The notes: a model not told the origin generated them from the letters alone. 34,736 bases of DNA from Chloroflexota bacterium (GCA_011523545.1 WTGN01000019.1:1-34736); one strand, 5' to 3'. Shown: positions 1-9,329, numbered from the stretch's first letter. Program-made: numbers and translations.

Positions 1-305
1 GGCGCTTCGGCGACGGACTCTGCCTCCTCGGCGTCTGTGGTCGGCTGTACCAGCGCTTCGGCGGGTTCGCTCACCTCCGGCGCAGCATGCTGATCATCCA
101 TACCGGCATCCGCCGCCAATTCGACGGCGCCCGACCCGTTAACGGCTTCCGGTGATTCCGCCGCTTCCGCTACTTCGCTCGCCGCTTCGTTTGCCGCAGC
201 CTCGTCGGCCGCGCCGGCGGATTCTTCCGCTGCTGGGGGCGTCAACTCGGCGGACGAAGTTTCCGTAGCCAGTTCCTCGTCTTTGCCGCGTTCCTCTAGA
301 CTCAT
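1..305 (-). CDS. N-terminus of an acidic Ala/Glu-rich protein, cut by the window edge
   Basis: An uninterrupted frame starts at an ATG at 305 and runs off the left edge, giving about 101 residues beginning MSLEERGKDEELATETSSAE. The visible part is strongly acidic and dominated by Ala, Glu, Ser and Pro with no recognisable fold, so it looks like a disordered N-terminal extension with the functional domain beyond the window. A strong promoter lies just upstream (342-369), which supports a real gene start here. A GGTGA/CGGA stretch precedes the ATG, a weak Shine-Dalgarno. Acidic extensions of this kind occur on several translation, secretion and RNA-processing proteins, so no function is assigned. 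Confidence 0.6.
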   Translation of the reverse strand, partial: MSLEERGKDEELATETSSAELTPPAAEESAGAADEAAANEAASEVAEAAESPEAVNGSGAVELAADAGMDDQHAAPEVSEPAEALVQPTTDAEEAESVAEA

Positions 306-341
306 TGCGATTTCCGTTTCACCTTCGAATTGCGCCAAGCC

Positions 342-369
342 ATTATAGCCATTGAACCACCATAGTCAA
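342..369 (-). promoter_or_regulatory. Sigma-70-type promoter for the acidic-protein gene
   Basis: Read on the minus strand: -35 TTGACT (364-369), a 16-bp spacer and a perfect -10 TATAAT (342-347). The expected transcript start is near 335, about 30 nt before the ATG at 305. It lies in the 174-nt gap after clpC, so this gene can be transcribed independently of clpC. Confidence 0.65.
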
Positions 370-479
370 ATGACAAATCGGTTGGCTTTACTTGTTGCAC
401 CTGGCTTAGGGGGCTGTTGCTAGGCCGATTATGGCAAGACGAAGCTCGGCAAGGGGGGCTGGACCCGCGTCAATGAGGT

Positions 480-3122
480 CTAGTCCAATCTGTCAACATC
501 CTCGGGCCGGCGTCTCGGCGTTGTCGGGTAGGGATCAAACTCGTCGTCATCGTCAGTCTGCGATAAGAAATCGGCGAAGTCATCGTCTTCATATTCGGCA
601 TCGTAGTATTCACGCGCGGGGTAGCCCTCTTCGAAAAGATTTTCGTATCGGTTTTGCGGCGCGGGGGCGGCGCCCGCGTAGTCGCTCGCTTGATCGCGGT
701 GGCGCGAGAATTCGAGCTGGTCATCCTCTTCGCTGATGACGACTAGATCGCCGGCGCTGAATTCGCCCTGCAGCAGGTGAATGCTCAGCGGGTTTTCGAT
801 ATGCCGCTGAATGGCGCGGCGCAGGGGGCGGGCGCCGAACTGCGGGTCATAACCCTGCCTCGCCAGCCAGTGGCGGGCCGGTTCTGTGAGGTGGATCGCC
901 AGGCCCGATTCGTCCATGCGCTCCGCCAGCTCTCTGATCTGCAAGTCCACCATCTGCTCGACCGCGGCCAGCGTCAGCGGCTCGAAGATGATGATCTCAT
1001 CAATGCGGTTGAGGAATTCCGGCCGGAAGGTATCGCGCATCGCCTTTTCAATCTTGCGATGGTCGGCGACGGCTTCGTCATCGGCCGGCAAGAAGCCCAG
1101 CGCGCCGCCATGCTTGGCGAACTCGGTGCCGAGGTTGCTGGTCATGATCAGCACTGTATTGCGGAAATCGACGGTGTGCCCCTGGCCATCGGTCATGCGG
1201 CCATCTTCCAGCACTTGCAGCAGGGCGCTCCAGACATCGGGATGCGCTTTTTCGATCTCGTCAAAGAGGATGACGCGGTATGGGCGGCGGCGGATGGCTT
1301 CGGTCAATTGCCCGCCCGCTTCATAGCCGACATAACCGGGCGGCGCGCCAAAGAGCCGGCTGACGGTGTGCTTCTCGCGGTATTCGCTCATGTCAACGCG
1401 GACGAGATTGTCTTCGTCATCAAACATAAACTCGGCCAGGGCCTTGGCCAACTCAGTCTTGCCGACCCCGCTCGAGCCCAAAAAAATGAATGAGCCGATT
1501 GGACGCTTGGGGTCTTTGAGGCCGCTGCGCGCGCGGCGGATGGCGTCAGCCAGGGCGGCAACCGCTTTTTTCTGCCCGATGACGCGTTCGTTGACCGCCT
1601 CTTCCATGCGCAGGAGCTTCTCCGATTCCGTCTCGAGCATGCTCTGCACCGGGATGCCCGTCCACTGCTCGACCACTTGCGCTATGTTGTCGGCGGTCAC
1701 GAGCTCATCCAGCGTGTTCTCTCGCCGCCAGGCCTGATGCGCCTGCTCATACTCAGATTCCAGTTGAATGCGCTGCATCTTGCAATCGGCGGCGCGTTCA
1801 TAATCGCGCGATAACCCGGCGGTCTGCTCTTCCATCGCCAGCTGATCGATGGTTTCGCGCATTTGCTTGAGGCTTGGCGGCATGGAGAAAAGGGCCACCC
1901 GCAGCTTGGCCGCGGCTTCATCGAGCAGGTCAATCGCCTTGTCCGGCAGTTTGCGCTCGGTCAGATAACGGGCGGACAAGCGCGCCGAGGCTTCGATCGC
2001 GTCATCGGCTATGTTGACATTATGGTGCGCTTCATAGCGATCACGAATGCCATAGAGCATCTCGATGGTGTCTTCGACATTCGGCTCTTCAACAAAGATG
2101 GGGGCGAAGCGCCGGTCCAGCGCGCTGTCCTTTTCGATGTGCTGCCGGTATTCATCGGCGGTGGTGGCGCCAACCGTCTGCAGCTCGCCGCGCGCCAAAG
2201 CCGGCTTCATCATGTTGCCGGCATCCATGGCGCCGGCCGCCGCGCCCGCGCCCACAACCTGGTGCAGCTCGTCGATGAAGAGAATGATTTCGCCTTCGGA
2301 GCGCTGGATCTCTTCGATCGTGGCTTTCAGGCGCTCCTCAAATTCGCCGCGGAAACGGCTGCCGGCCAGCATCCCGCTCAAGTCGAGGCTCAGCACGCGC
2401 TTGCCGAGGAGCAGGTCGGGCACGTCGTTGCTCGCGATTTTCTGCGCCAGGCCTTCGACGATGGCAGTCTTGCCGACGCCGGCGTCGCCGATCAGCACCG
2501 GGTTGTTCTTGGTGCGGCGGCTGAGCACCTGGATGACGCGCAGAATTTCGCTGTCGCGGCCGATAACGGGATCGAGCTTGCCTTCCTGCGCCATGCGTGT
2601 CAGATCGCGGCTGTACTTCTCGAGCGTGCGGTAACGGCTCTCTGCTTGGGGATCGGTGACGCGCTGCCCGCCGCGGATATCCTTGACGGCGTCGGCGACG
2701 CGGTCGCGGCTGATGCTGTATTCCGCCATCGTATTGGCCACCTCGGTGTTGCGCTCGCTGAGGATGGCCAAGAATATGTGCTCGGTGCTGATGTATTCGT
2801 CGCGCAGGCGATTGGCTTCTTCGTTGGCGCGGTCGATGATGCTTTTCAGGCGCGGCGTGATGAAGACCTGGTTCGTGCCCTGGCCATAAATGGTCGCCGT
2901 GCGCGGGCTGCCCCGCAGGACGTCATCCACGCGCGAACGCAGGGCGCCGACATCGACCGCCAGCCGCTCGAGGATTTGCGGCACGACGCCGTCGGTCTGC
3001 TCAAGCAGGGCCAGCAGGAGGTGTTCGGTGTCCACCTGGCTGTGGCCGTAACGGCCGAGGATATCGTAGGCGCGGGCGGCGGCGTCTTGCGCGCGCTCGG
3101 TGAAGCGGTCGAATTGGATCAT
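480..3122 (-). CDS. clpC: ATP-dependent Clp unfoldase, ClpC type
   Basis: An 880-residue Hsp100/ClpC AAA+ unfoldase, which unfolds proteins in the cytoplasm and normally feeds them to ClpP. Visible order: a double Clp-N repeat (about 1-145, starting [20 protein letters not shown]); AAA1 with Walker A GDAGVGKT at 212-219 and Walker B LFIDELH near 280; a short middle domain of about 60 residues containing a UVR-like RDYERAAD, as in ClpC rather than the long ClpB coiled coil; AAA2 with Walker A GSSGVGKT at 549-556 and [12 protein letters not shown] near 620. ALGF after the second sensor region matches the position of the ClpP-docking loop (VGF/LGF). The last 60 or so residues are an acidic, Tyr-rich tail. 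The ATG at 3122 is chosen because AAGGGA lies 6 nt upstream; the in-frame ATG at 3173 adds 17 residues unlike the family. No CIRCE-type inverted repeat was seen upstream. clpP is not in the window. Confidence 0.95.
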   Translation of the reverse strand: MIQFDRFTERAQDAAARAYDILGRYGHSQVDTEHLLLALLEQTDGVVPQILERLAVDVGALRSRVDDVLRGSPRTATIYGQGTNQVFITPRLKSIIDRANEEANRLRDEYISTEHIFLAILSERNTEVANTMAEYSISRDRVADAVKDIRGGQRVTDPQAESRYRTLEKYSRDLTRMAQEGKLDPVIGRDSEILRVIQVLSRRTKNNPVLIGDAGVGKTAIVEGLAQKIASNDVPDLLLGKRVLSLDLSGMLAGSRFRGEFEERLKATIEEIQRSEGEIILFIDELHQVVGAGAAAGAMDAGNMMKPALARGELQTVGATTADEYRQHIEKDSALDRRFAPIFVEEPNVEDTIEMLYGIRDRYEAHHNVNIADDAIEASARLSARYLTERKLPDKAIDLLDEAAAKLRVALFSMPPSLKQMRETIDQLAMEEQTAGLSRDYERAADCKMQRIQLESEYEQAHQAWRRENTLDELVTADNIAQVVEQWTGIPVQSMLETESEKLLRMEEAVNERVIGQKKAVAALADAIRRARSGLKDPKRPIGSFIFLGSSGVGKTELAKALAEFMFDDEDNLVRVDMSEYREKHTVSRLFGAPPGYVGYEAGGQLTEAIRRRPYRVILFDEIEKAHPDVWSALLQVLEDGRMTDGQGHTVDFRNTVLIMTSNLGTEFAKHGGALGFLPADDEAVADHRKIEKAMRDTFRPEFLNRIDEIIIFEPLTLAAVEQMVDLQIRELAERMDESGLAIHLTEPARHWLARQGYDPQFGARPLRRAIQRHIENPLSIHLLQGEFSAGDLVVISEEDDQLEFSRHRDQASDYAGAAPAPQNRYENLFEEGYPAREYYDAEYEDDDFADFLSQTDDDDEFDPYPTTPRRRPEDVDRLD

Positions 3123-3310
3123 GGATGTTCCCTTATCGCCAAGTGTGATGACTCGCTGCCATGGTCGGGTCAACCATTATTGTATAGCGGCGCATGATTT
3201 TCGCATGGCGCATTTGCAGGATAACGGATGACTGTAAGAATCGCGTCAGTGGGTTGGGCCATCGTCGACGTCTACATTCCAGAATGGAAACCAGTAGAAG
3301 TCTTTCTGGT

Positions 3311-3748
3311 TTATTTTGGCAGCGAAAAGCCGATGCAGAAGGCGACCGTGTCTGCGATCAGTTGAAGTTGATCGGGCAAGAGAACGCCGATTCTGTGGCG
3401 AAATCGATCACGCGAAATGGATTTCACCTGGAAAGTGTCTGCGCCGGACTCGTCCTTCAATTTATTGATTCCGTCTGGCGATAATTTCACAATCCAAAAG
3501 TAGTTCTTCGTTACAAATCCGCTCTGCCAGCCCCGCAGAGGTACGACAATGTGCAAATTGCGTTCCCATTTGGCATTTACATTTAAGACAACGGCCGGAC
3601 GTACCTTGTTGATTTCATCGCCAGTCGTCGGCCACTGCGACCTTGGCGTTCCTACTGGCGGCGCTTTGGCTGTAACTGGCGCGTTGAAATTAACAATCCA
3701 GATTTCACCGCGTTGGGGTTCATTTGGAGGTCTCTGTGGTTGCGGCAT
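3311..3748 (-). CDS. PemK/MazF-family toxin-like endoribonuclease
   Basis: A 145-residue protein with the PemK/MazF signature: RGEIWIVNF near the N-terminus (first beta strand and substrate loop), GDEINKVRPAVVLNVN (the conserved RP-V-V core), HIVVPLRGW, and FWIVKLSPDGINKLKDESGA followed by DTFQVKSISRDRF (the final conserved strand). Family members are ribosome-independent mRNA interferases inhibited by a co-encoded antitoxin. The ATG at 3748 has GAGGAA 4 nt upstream, inside the 3' end of the preceding gene, and the two frames overlap by 29 nt, so translation is probably coupled. An earlier in-frame start (3823) would add 25 basic residues and lacks a ribosome site. Base composition looks less GC-rich than the flanks, which suggests transfer. 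Catalysis has not been shown. Confidence 0.85.
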   Translation of the reverse strand: MPQPQRPPNEPQRGEIWIVNFNAPVTAKAPPVGTPRSQWPTTGDEINKVRPAVVLNVNAKWERNLHIVVPLRGWQSGFVTKNYFWIVKLSPDGINKLKDESGADTFQVKSISRDRFRHRIGVLLPDQLQLIADTVAFCIGFSLPK

Positions 3749-4928
3749 CAAATTCCTCGTCGTAATCGTCAAATATCTCGTTGGCTTCGAATATCTCGAA
3801 GTCCTCGTCCGCCGCCAACTCAAACGCCCGCTCCATTACGGCATTGCGTTCGTCTTCGGGCATTTCCAGCAAATCATGAACGGTCAAATGCTCCGACTCA
3901 GATGGTTCGGGATCCGGTTCCCAAATTTCAGCACCTATCCGCGTCATGCGGTCGGGAGAAACCAGACCCTCTGTTACGGCCCGTTGGATCATCTGCTTCA
4001 ACAAGAGCGGCTCTTCGTCGCCGAGATATTCTACCGGTTCGCACGTGCGCCATCCGAACGACGATATTTCAATGTTGAGCGCCTCATAGTGATTCTCCGA
4101 TATGATATTGAGGTCTCTTGCACGCCTGACCCAAGCTGCCATGCTCAGGCCATACTTTCTTTTGAGCATCATTAGTTCACCCCAATCAAGACGTCGCCGT
4201 TCGCGTCCGAGTTCGCGATAGGCGTGCTCGTCTGGCACTATAAGCGCCGCTGCAAAACGATGCGCTAGGCTTTCGTCGTCCACACTAGAATCTGCGGTTG
4301 CCATCACCAAGTGTCCAATCTCATGCGCAAGATTAAACCGTTTTCGGTCCGCGCTCCTCTTTACATTGATCACGGTAACTGGGTATTCGCCGCACCAACC
4401 AGATAGTCCATCAAATTTCCCGCTATCATCGTCCCAGCCGATGACTATCACGCCACGGTCTTCTGCTGTCTGCACAAGATTGTCCAGAGGACGATTACCA
4501 ACATCCCACAGCGACCGAACGCGCGCTGCGACCGCTTCAGCGTCAGCAACGTCAATCACATTCGCCGGTTCGGGCAAACCGGGCGAGGAATCGGGATGAA
4601 ACAATGAATGCAATTCCATCTGCAATTCTGCCAAATCAGAAGCGTAGGCCTTAACCGCTTCCTGTCTATTTTTGCCGAAATTGCTGTGCCGCCGAAATGC
4701 TGTCCACTGGATTTCTGTTTGTGGCTCATGCACAAAGTAGGAACTGGGAACATTTAGCACAGAACTCGCCAGCAACATGAATTGCGCTGTAGGATAGCTC
4801 TTTTCTTTCTCATACTTTGAGATCGCCGCCGCCGTTATCTTGAAGCCGATTTCGCCTAAGCCGCTCGCGAGCTCCCGCTGCGTCATTCCTGCCAACAAAC
4901 GCGCCTGCTTCAGCCTCGCCCCAATCAT
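3720..4928 (-). CDS. XRE-family HTH / ImmA-IrrE metallopeptidase with acidic C-terminal tail
   Basis: A 402-residue protein with three visible parts. Residues 1-60 are an XRE-type helix-turn-helix (RLKQARLLAGMTQRELA, then AISKYEKEKSYPTAQF). Residues about 110-300 are an ImmA/IrrE (COG2856) peptidase with the zinc motif HEIGH at 202-206 and downstream ESLAHRFAAALIVP, typical of the family. Residues about 330-402 are very acidic (MPEDERNAVMERAFELAADE, then EIFDDYDEEFD), a plausible toxin-binding tail. Known relatives cleave HTH repressors in SOS-like or mobile-element regulation. The ATG at 4928 has a perfect AGGAGG 6 nt upstream (4935-4940); a start at 4997 would add 23 residues before the HTH. 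It is the first gene of a two-gene unit with the overlapping PemK/MazF gene, so it is best read as the antitoxin/regulator. Whether the peptidase acts on itself or on another protein is not visible. Confidence 0.88.
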   Translation of the reverse strand: MIGARLKQARLLAGMTQRELASGLGEIGFKITAAAISKYEKEKSYPTAQFMLLASSVLNVPSSYFVHEPQTEIQWTAFRRHSNFGKNRQEAVKAYASDLAELQMELHSLFHPDSSPGLPEPANVIDVADAEAVAARVRSLWDVGNRPLDNLVQTAEDRGVIVIGWDDDSGKFDGLSGWCGEYPVTVINVKRSADRKRFNLAHEIGHLVMATADSSVDDESLAHRFAAALIVPDEHAYRELGRERRRLDWGELMMLKRKYGLSMAAWVRRARDLNIISENHYEALNIEISSFGWRTCEPVEYLGDEEPLLLKQMIQRAVTEGLVSPDRMTRIGAEIWEPDPEPSESEHLTVHDLLEMPEDERNAVMERAFELAADEDFEIFEANEIFDDYDEEFDAATTETSK

Positions 4929-4953
4929 TGGTCGCCTCCTGTCACTGTTGATA

Positions 4954-4981
4954 AGTTTAGCAAATCGAGGCAAAAAATCAA
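4954..4981 (-). promoter_or_regulatory. Candidate promoter of the ImmA-MazF pair
   Basis: On the minus strand: -35 TTGATT (4976-4981), 16-bp spacer, -10 TAAACT (4954-4959), about 25 nt before the ATG at 4928. The match is moderate. The AT-rich segment just downstream could hold the operator for the encoded XRE domain, but no clear dyad was found. Confidence 0.35.
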
Positions 4982-5000
4982 CGTCTTGACTGCGCAACTG

Positions 5001-6185
5001 TCAATCCGTTTCACGCAGGAGCATCGCCTCATAAGCCAGCTCCAGTTTGCTGGCTACTGTCTCCCCGGAGTATTTCGCTTCGGCCAGCCGCCGCGCGTTT
5101 GTCCCCATCTGCTCGCGCAAATGCTGACTGCTCAGCAGCGCGCGCAACCGCCACGCAAAGGCTTCCGCCGTCGCCTCCACCACGGAGCCAGCGCCAGCGT
5201 CCGCGACTTCATCCAGATTGCAGCCCGGCGACAGCAGCACCGGCAGGCCCGCCGCCATCGCTTCCAGCGCCGCCATCGGCTGCCCCTCGCCTGTCGCGGG
5301 CAGGGCGAAGATATCGCTCGCCGCCAGCGCGCCCAGCCGGGCATCGCCCCCCAGATAGCCGGTGAAAACGATGCGCGCATCGCCGCCCGCCAGCGACTTC
5401 AAGGCCGGCAGCATGCCTTCATCGGGACCGACGATGAGCAGGCGGGAGTCCGCCACGTCGGCCGCTTTGAAGGCTTCGATCAGCACATCGACGCCCTTGC
5501 GCGCTTGCAAGCGCCCCATGAAGAGCGCGGTCGGCGCCTTGCCCAGGTCATAGCGCATCCGGAAGTTCGCCGCCAGCTCCCGCTTGTTGAAGTCGCCCAG
5601 CCGAACGCCATTGGGGATGACGCTGAAGCGTGTCGGCCGCTGCCGCCTCCCGAAGCGGCTCCAGAGCGCCTCCGCTTCGGCGCGTTCGCTTGCTGTCAGC
5701 GCGATCACATGATCGATTCGCTGAGCGATGCCCGCGCTCAACGTCCGGTCCCAGGCGGATTTGAGCGCGCCGCGGCCGGTCGACAAGTTGAGCGTGCCAT
5801 GCGGCGAGAGCGCGATGGGTTTCTTGAGCGCCTGGGCAACGGGCGTCACCAGCAGATTCTCCAGCGTACGGAATTCGTGAACATGCAGGATATCGATCGA
5901 CGGCAGAACCGAGGCGGCGGTCTTCTTCATGCTGCGCGGCGTCGACAGGTTGAGGCGCCCGCGCAGCCAGTGCACCACGTTTGGACGCCGCAGGATGCGA
6001 ACGCCCGCGATCGTCTCCTCCAGCGCGCCTTGGTAGCGCGCGCCCTGATCGAGGGCGTCCGTCGTCAGAACCGTCACCTCGTGTCCGCGCCCGGACAGCG
6101 CTGTCGCCATCCCCTCGACCGAGCGCACGACGCCGCCGAAGGCATAAGCCGGCCGATAATAAGGGGTCAAATGCAGGATGCGCAT
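5001..6185 (-). CDS. Glycosyltransferase family 4 (GT-B fold)
   Basis: A 394-residue GT4 enzyme, expected to move a sugar from a nucleotide-sugar donor to a growing glycan at the cytoplasmic face of the membrane. The N-terminal half has the acceptor-side pattern MRILHLTPYYRPAYAFGGVV (glycine loop) and HVHEF. The C-terminal half has the donor-side pattern VIPNGV near 210, ALFMGRLQARKGVDVLIEAF near 240, LLIVGPDEG, FTGYLGGD and a GEGQPMAALEAMAAGLPVL segment with the E-x7-E-like motif of retaining GT4 enzymes. A GGTGAG ribosome site overlaps the stop of the upstream flippase gene, and only 7 nt separate the two, so they form an operon. Specificity cannot be read from the sequence. Confidence 0.92.
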   Translation of the reverse strand: MRILHLTPYYRPAYAFGGVVRSVEGMATALSGRGHEVTVLTTDALDQGARYQGALEETIAGVRILRRPNVVHWLRGRLNLSTPRSMKKTAASVLPSIDILHVHEFRTLENLLVTPVAQALKKPIALSPHGTLNLSTGRGALKSAWDRTLSAGIAQRIDHVIALTASERAEAEALWSRFGRRQRPTRFSVIPNGVRLGDFNKRELAANFRMRYDLGKAPTALFMGRLQARKGVDVLIEAFKAADVADSRLLIVGPDEGMLPALKSLAGGDARIVFTGYLGGDARLGALAASDIFALPATGEGQPMAALEAMAAGLPVLLSPGCNLDEVADAGAGSVVEATAEAFAWRLRALLSSQHLREQMGTNARRLAEAKYSGETVASKLELAYEAMLLRETD

Positions 6186-6192
6186 GGCGCGC

Positions 6193-7719
6193 TCACCAGC
6201 TCAATTCGACATCACGCTGCCAGAAGCGCAGCAGAAAGCCGCCGCCGGGCCCTGACACCGCCAGCCGATAGAGCAGATCCCAATCGTCGCTGTTCAAGAC
6301 GCGTCCCGATATTATGCCGGCGAGGTAGATGACGGCGCCTCCGAGGACCGGGAGCAGGATGAATTGCTCACGCAAGGCAAGCATGGCGAGCGCGGTCGGC
6401 ACAGCGACGATCAGCAGGCGGAAGGCGCTGTTCAGAACCTTGCGGCTACGCCAGCCAGCCGCGCTGAATCCACCCACCAGCAAACCGACGACCAGTATCT
6501 CGCCGACGATAGACGCGATGACGGCGCCGCGCGGGTCCCCCCAATTGAGCAGGAGCAGCGCGGTCAAAGCGACATTGAGCGTCAGCCCTGCGCCGCGGAT
6601 CAGCAGGAGACGGCGCTGCCGATTCTGTATGAGCAGCGCCTTGCTGAAAACATTGCCGAACATGGTGATGGCGGTGTACCAGATCAGCAGGCGCAATATG
6701 CCGGCCGATGGCGCGTATGCCTCGCCCAGGAGCGGCGACATAATTTTGTCGGCGAGGATGCTGATGCCCAGCGCCAATGGAACGCCGATGATCAGCATAT
6801 AGCGGGCGAGCTTTTCGATCATGGTCCCAAAGGCCGGATTGTTACCCTCGTCACAAGCGCGCGCCAGCAAAGGATAAGCCGCCACCAGGACCGATGTGCT
6901 GAAGAGTTCAATGACGCCGAAGTTGATGACAAAAGCGGCGGTCAAATAGCCGGTGACGCGCTCGCCCAGGATGCCGGTGGTCAGCAGCTTGTCGGAGTGC
7001 TGATAGGCCAGCGTCAGAAATGACGACAGGGCGAGGGGCGCGCTGTTGATGATCAGGGGGCGCCCGATGCTTCGGTCGAAGGGAAATTCCGGCCGGACGC
7101 CAGCACGCAGATTGAGAGCGACCAGAACAGTCGAGCGCAGCAAGCCCGAGGCGATCGCGGCGCCATAAACGCCCAGCAATCCCCAGCCCGCCGTCAGCGC
7201 CAGCAGCGCCAGCCCGATGCGCAAGAGAATATGAACGATCTCGACCAGCGAGGTCTTGACCATGTCTTCCCGCGCCAGCAGCAGGTCGTAACCCATATTG
7301 CCGAAAAGATCGATGAAGAGGTTGATGCCCGCCAGGGCGACGAAAGCGCGGACCGCGTCGCTGTAGCCGCCGGCGACGCCGTTCATGGCGACATAGGCAA
7401 ACAGGGCCAGGATCGTCTGAGTTAAGAGCATCGCCGACCAGTATTTGCCGGCTTTATGCGGCGCTCGCGCGACATCGCGGATGACGATCAAGCCCATGCC
7501 GAAGCTGGCGACCGCGGACGCGTTGACCATCAATCCGCCGACCGTGCCGTAGATGCCATATTCGCTGGGGCCGAGCCAGGGGGACAGCACCAGCTGCCAG
7601 AGGTAGAGCGCGCCCTTGCTGATGATGCTGGCGAACATCAAAACGCTGATGTTGCGGGCGGCGCGCCTGGCATCGCTGCCGGAGACGCTTGCGGATTCGG
7701 ACATGGTTGGGCTCGTCAT
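6193..7719 (-). CDS. Polysaccharide/oligosaccharide flippase (MOP superfamily, Wzx-like)
   Basis: A 508-residue, very hydrophobic protein with about 12-14 transmembrane segments. The first begins around residue 25 (ISVLMFASIISKGALYLWQL) and is followed by the LSPWLGPSEYGIYG loop typical of polysaccharide-biosynthesis (PF01943-like) exporters. Wzx-type members flip lipid-linked oligosaccharides across the cytoplasmic membrane. It sits directly upstream of a GT4 glycosyltransferase (7-nt gap), consistent with a minimal surface-glycan unit. The polymerase and ligase expected of a full locus are not in the window. The start at 7719 has a GGGATGAG stretch upstream; an internal Met at residue 6 is an alternative. 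Confidence 0.88.
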   Translation of the reverse strand: MTSPTMSESASVSGSDARRAARNISVLMFASIISKGALYLWQLVLSPWLGPSEYGIYGTVGGLMVNASAVASFGMGLIVIRDVARAPHKAGKYWSAMLLTQTILALFAYVAMNGVAGGYSDAVRAFVALAGINLFIDLFGNMGYDLLLAREDMVKTSLVEIVHILLRIGLALLALTAGWGLLGVYGAAIASGLLRSTVLVALNLRAGVRPEFPFDRSIGRPLIINSAPLALSSFLTLAYQHSDKLLTTGILGERVTGYLTAAFVINFGVIELFSTSVLVAAYPLLARACDEGNNPAFGTMIEKLARYMLIIGVPLALGISILADKIMSPLLGEAYAPSAGILRLLIWYTAITMFGNVFSKALLIQNRQRRLLLIRGAGLTLNVALTALLLLNWGDPRGAVIASIVGEILVVGLLVGGFSAAGWRSRKVLNSAFRLLIVAVPTALAMLALREQFILLPVLGGAVIYLAGIISGRVLNSDDWDLLYRLAVSGPGGGFLLRFWQRDVELSW

Positions 7720-7864
7720 CGAGTCTCATCCCAAAATCTAGCCCAAAGGCCGACATTAGCATAGTGGAAAAGGCGAGCGCTTGTCCCTGACGCCTTCGCG
7801 GCTGGTCTAGGGATGTCGCGCTTCATTCGTTATGATTATGCAGCGGAACCAAGCGGAAAAGGCC

Positions 7865-9223
7865 ATGAACCTCGACTCGATTAATGAGGCGATAGAGAGC
7901 ATCTTCGCCACTCGCCGGCGGCTGGACGGGGCGCCGCGCGGCCTGGATGAATATACACGCGACATCAGTTTGACGCGCAGCCTGCTCGCGCGGGCGCGCC
8001 TGCTTGATGTCGAGCGGGAGTACGCGGTGGTCACCGGCAGCCGGGGCAAGGGCTCGGTCACGGCCATCATGGCGAAATTGCTCAAATCGCTTGGGCATAG
8101 GGTCGGCACGATTACCAGCCCGCACCTGGTGCACTGGAACGAGCGGATCCGCGTGGACGGGCGCATGATACCCAACGAGGACTTCCTGCGCATCCTGCGC
8201 GAGCTGGGGCCGCAGATCGAAGAAATCACCGAAGAGCTGACAGCAGCGCAATACCTCAGTCCGCAAGGCATTTTCCTGGGCATCGCGCTGCGCCACTTCG
8301 ACGAGCAAGGCGTCAACATCGCCGTTCTGGAGGTCGGGCGCGGCGGCCGCTTTGACGATGTCGCCGTCGTGCCGAACAAGCTGGCTGTCTTCACGCCGAT
8401 CATGCTGGAGCACAGGGCGCTGTTGGGTGATACGCTGGAGCGAATCGCCTGGCACAAGGCGGGCATCATCAAAGCCGGCGGCGACGCCTTGAGCTTGCCT
8501 CAGGCGGGGGCTGTGATTGACGCGCTGGCGGCGGAGGCGAAGGAGCAAGGCGCGTGCTTCACTTCGTTGTCAGACCCTGAACTGGCGGCGCTCGTGGCCG
8601 ATCGCCCCGGCGGGCAAGTGCTTCGACTGCATCCTTATGGCGAGCTTTTCCTGCCATTGCTCGGGCGCTATCAAATCGCCAATGCGACGCTGGCGATACG
8701 GGCCGTCGAATGCTTGCAGCGGCGCCTGGATGGAGCCAGACCGGCGACGCCCGCCTTCATAGACGCGATGCGGCGGGGACTGAGCGAGGTGAATTGGCCG
8801 GGCCGGGTGCAGCAGTTGCCGGGGGCGCCCGCTGTTTTCGTCGATGGCGCGATCACGGTGAAGTCGGCGGAGTCCTTCGTCGCCAGCGTCAGAGCGCGCG
8901 CGCGCGAGCCGGTGGTGTCCATCGTGGGCGTCCCGCGCGACCGCGACTACGCCGGCGTCTATCGTGTGATGGCGGCGGTCAGCAAGTCGCTGATCATCAC
9001 CGAGACCGACATCAACCCGAGCACGCGCTTTCCGGCGCGCGAGGCGGCCATGGCGGCGGCGGGCGAGGCGGCCGCGGCAGTTTACTTCGCAAAGGATCTG
9101 ACCGGCGCGCTTGCGATTGCGCGAGAGCAAACGGGAGAGCAAGGCGCGATCTTGCTGGCTGGCTCGCTGATGCTGGTCGGCGAGTGCATGCTGATTTGGG
9201 GCGTGGACACCAGCGCAATTTGA
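7865..9223 (+). CDS. FolC-like Mur ligase family protein with altered motifs
   Basis: A 452-residue homologue of folylpolyglutamate/dihydrofolate synthase (Mur ligase superfamily, ATP-dependent amide ligation). Visible: P-loop TGSRGKGSVT near residue 60 (family usually TNGKGS), TSPHLVHWNERIRVDG (the folate-enzyme omega-loop region), EVGRGGRFDDVAVV (family EVGLGGRLDATN), LGDTLERIAWHKAGIIKAG, and a C-terminal domain where the family's DGAHN is replaced by DGAITVKSAESF. Overall length and order fit FolC, but the altered P-loop context and lost DGAHN make classical folate activity uncertain. It may be a paralogue that ligates another acid. The ATG at 7865 is preferred because GGAAAAGG precedes it and the product begins like FolC; a start at 7832 lacks a ribosome site. 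It is divergent from the flippase gene with about 145 nt between. Confidence 0.82.
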   Translation: MNLDSINEAIESIFATRRRLDGAPRGLDEYTRDISLTRSLLARARLLDVEREYAVVTGSRGKGSVTAIMAKLLKSLGHRVGTITSPHLVHWNERIRVDGRMIPNEDFLRILRELGPQIEEITEELTAAQYLSPQGIFLGIALRHFDEQGVNIAVLEVGRGGRFDDVAVVPNKLAVFTPIMLEHRALLGDTLERIAWHKAGIIKAGGDALSLPQAGAVIDALAAEAKEQGACFTSLSDPELAALVADRPGGQVLRLHPYGELFLPLLGRYQIANATLAIRAVECLQRRLDGARPATPAFIDAMRRGLSEVNWPGRVQQLPGAPAVFVDGAITVKSAESFVASVRARAREPVVSIVGVPRDRDYAGVYRVMAAVSKSLIITETDINPSTRFPAREAAMAAAGEAAAAVYFAKDLTGALAIAREQTGEQGAILLAGSLMLVGECMLIWGVDTSAI

Positions 9224-9252
9224 TGGCCTGGACGTCCGCGACTGGCTGGCAT

Positions 9253-9279
9253 TTGACAAAGCCCGCCTTTTTCTATAGC
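9253..9279 (+). promoter_or_regulatory. Candidate promoter upstream of the cupin gene
   Basis: Perfect -35 TTGACA (9253-9258) and -10-like TATAGC (9274-9279), but the spacer is only 15 bp. It lies in the 106-nt gap between the FolC-like gene and the cupin gene and could start the cupin/MetE-like unit. Confidence 0.35.
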
Positions 9280-9329
9280 CTTTCGCGTATTGATTCTGCA
9301 ACATTGTATTTCGGGGAGAGCGGCGCAAA

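Noticed and set aside
3123..3173. 17-residue N-terminal extension of ClpC
   Set aside because: AAGGGA sits directly before the internal ATG at 3122, and the family starts there.
1863..3197. 444-codon open frame on the plus strand opposite clpC
   Set aside because: The minus strand encodes an unmistakable ClpC over the same bases; the plus frame has no motif and is a by-product of GC-rich codon structure. The same applies to long frames opposite the GT4, MetE-like and leuS genes.
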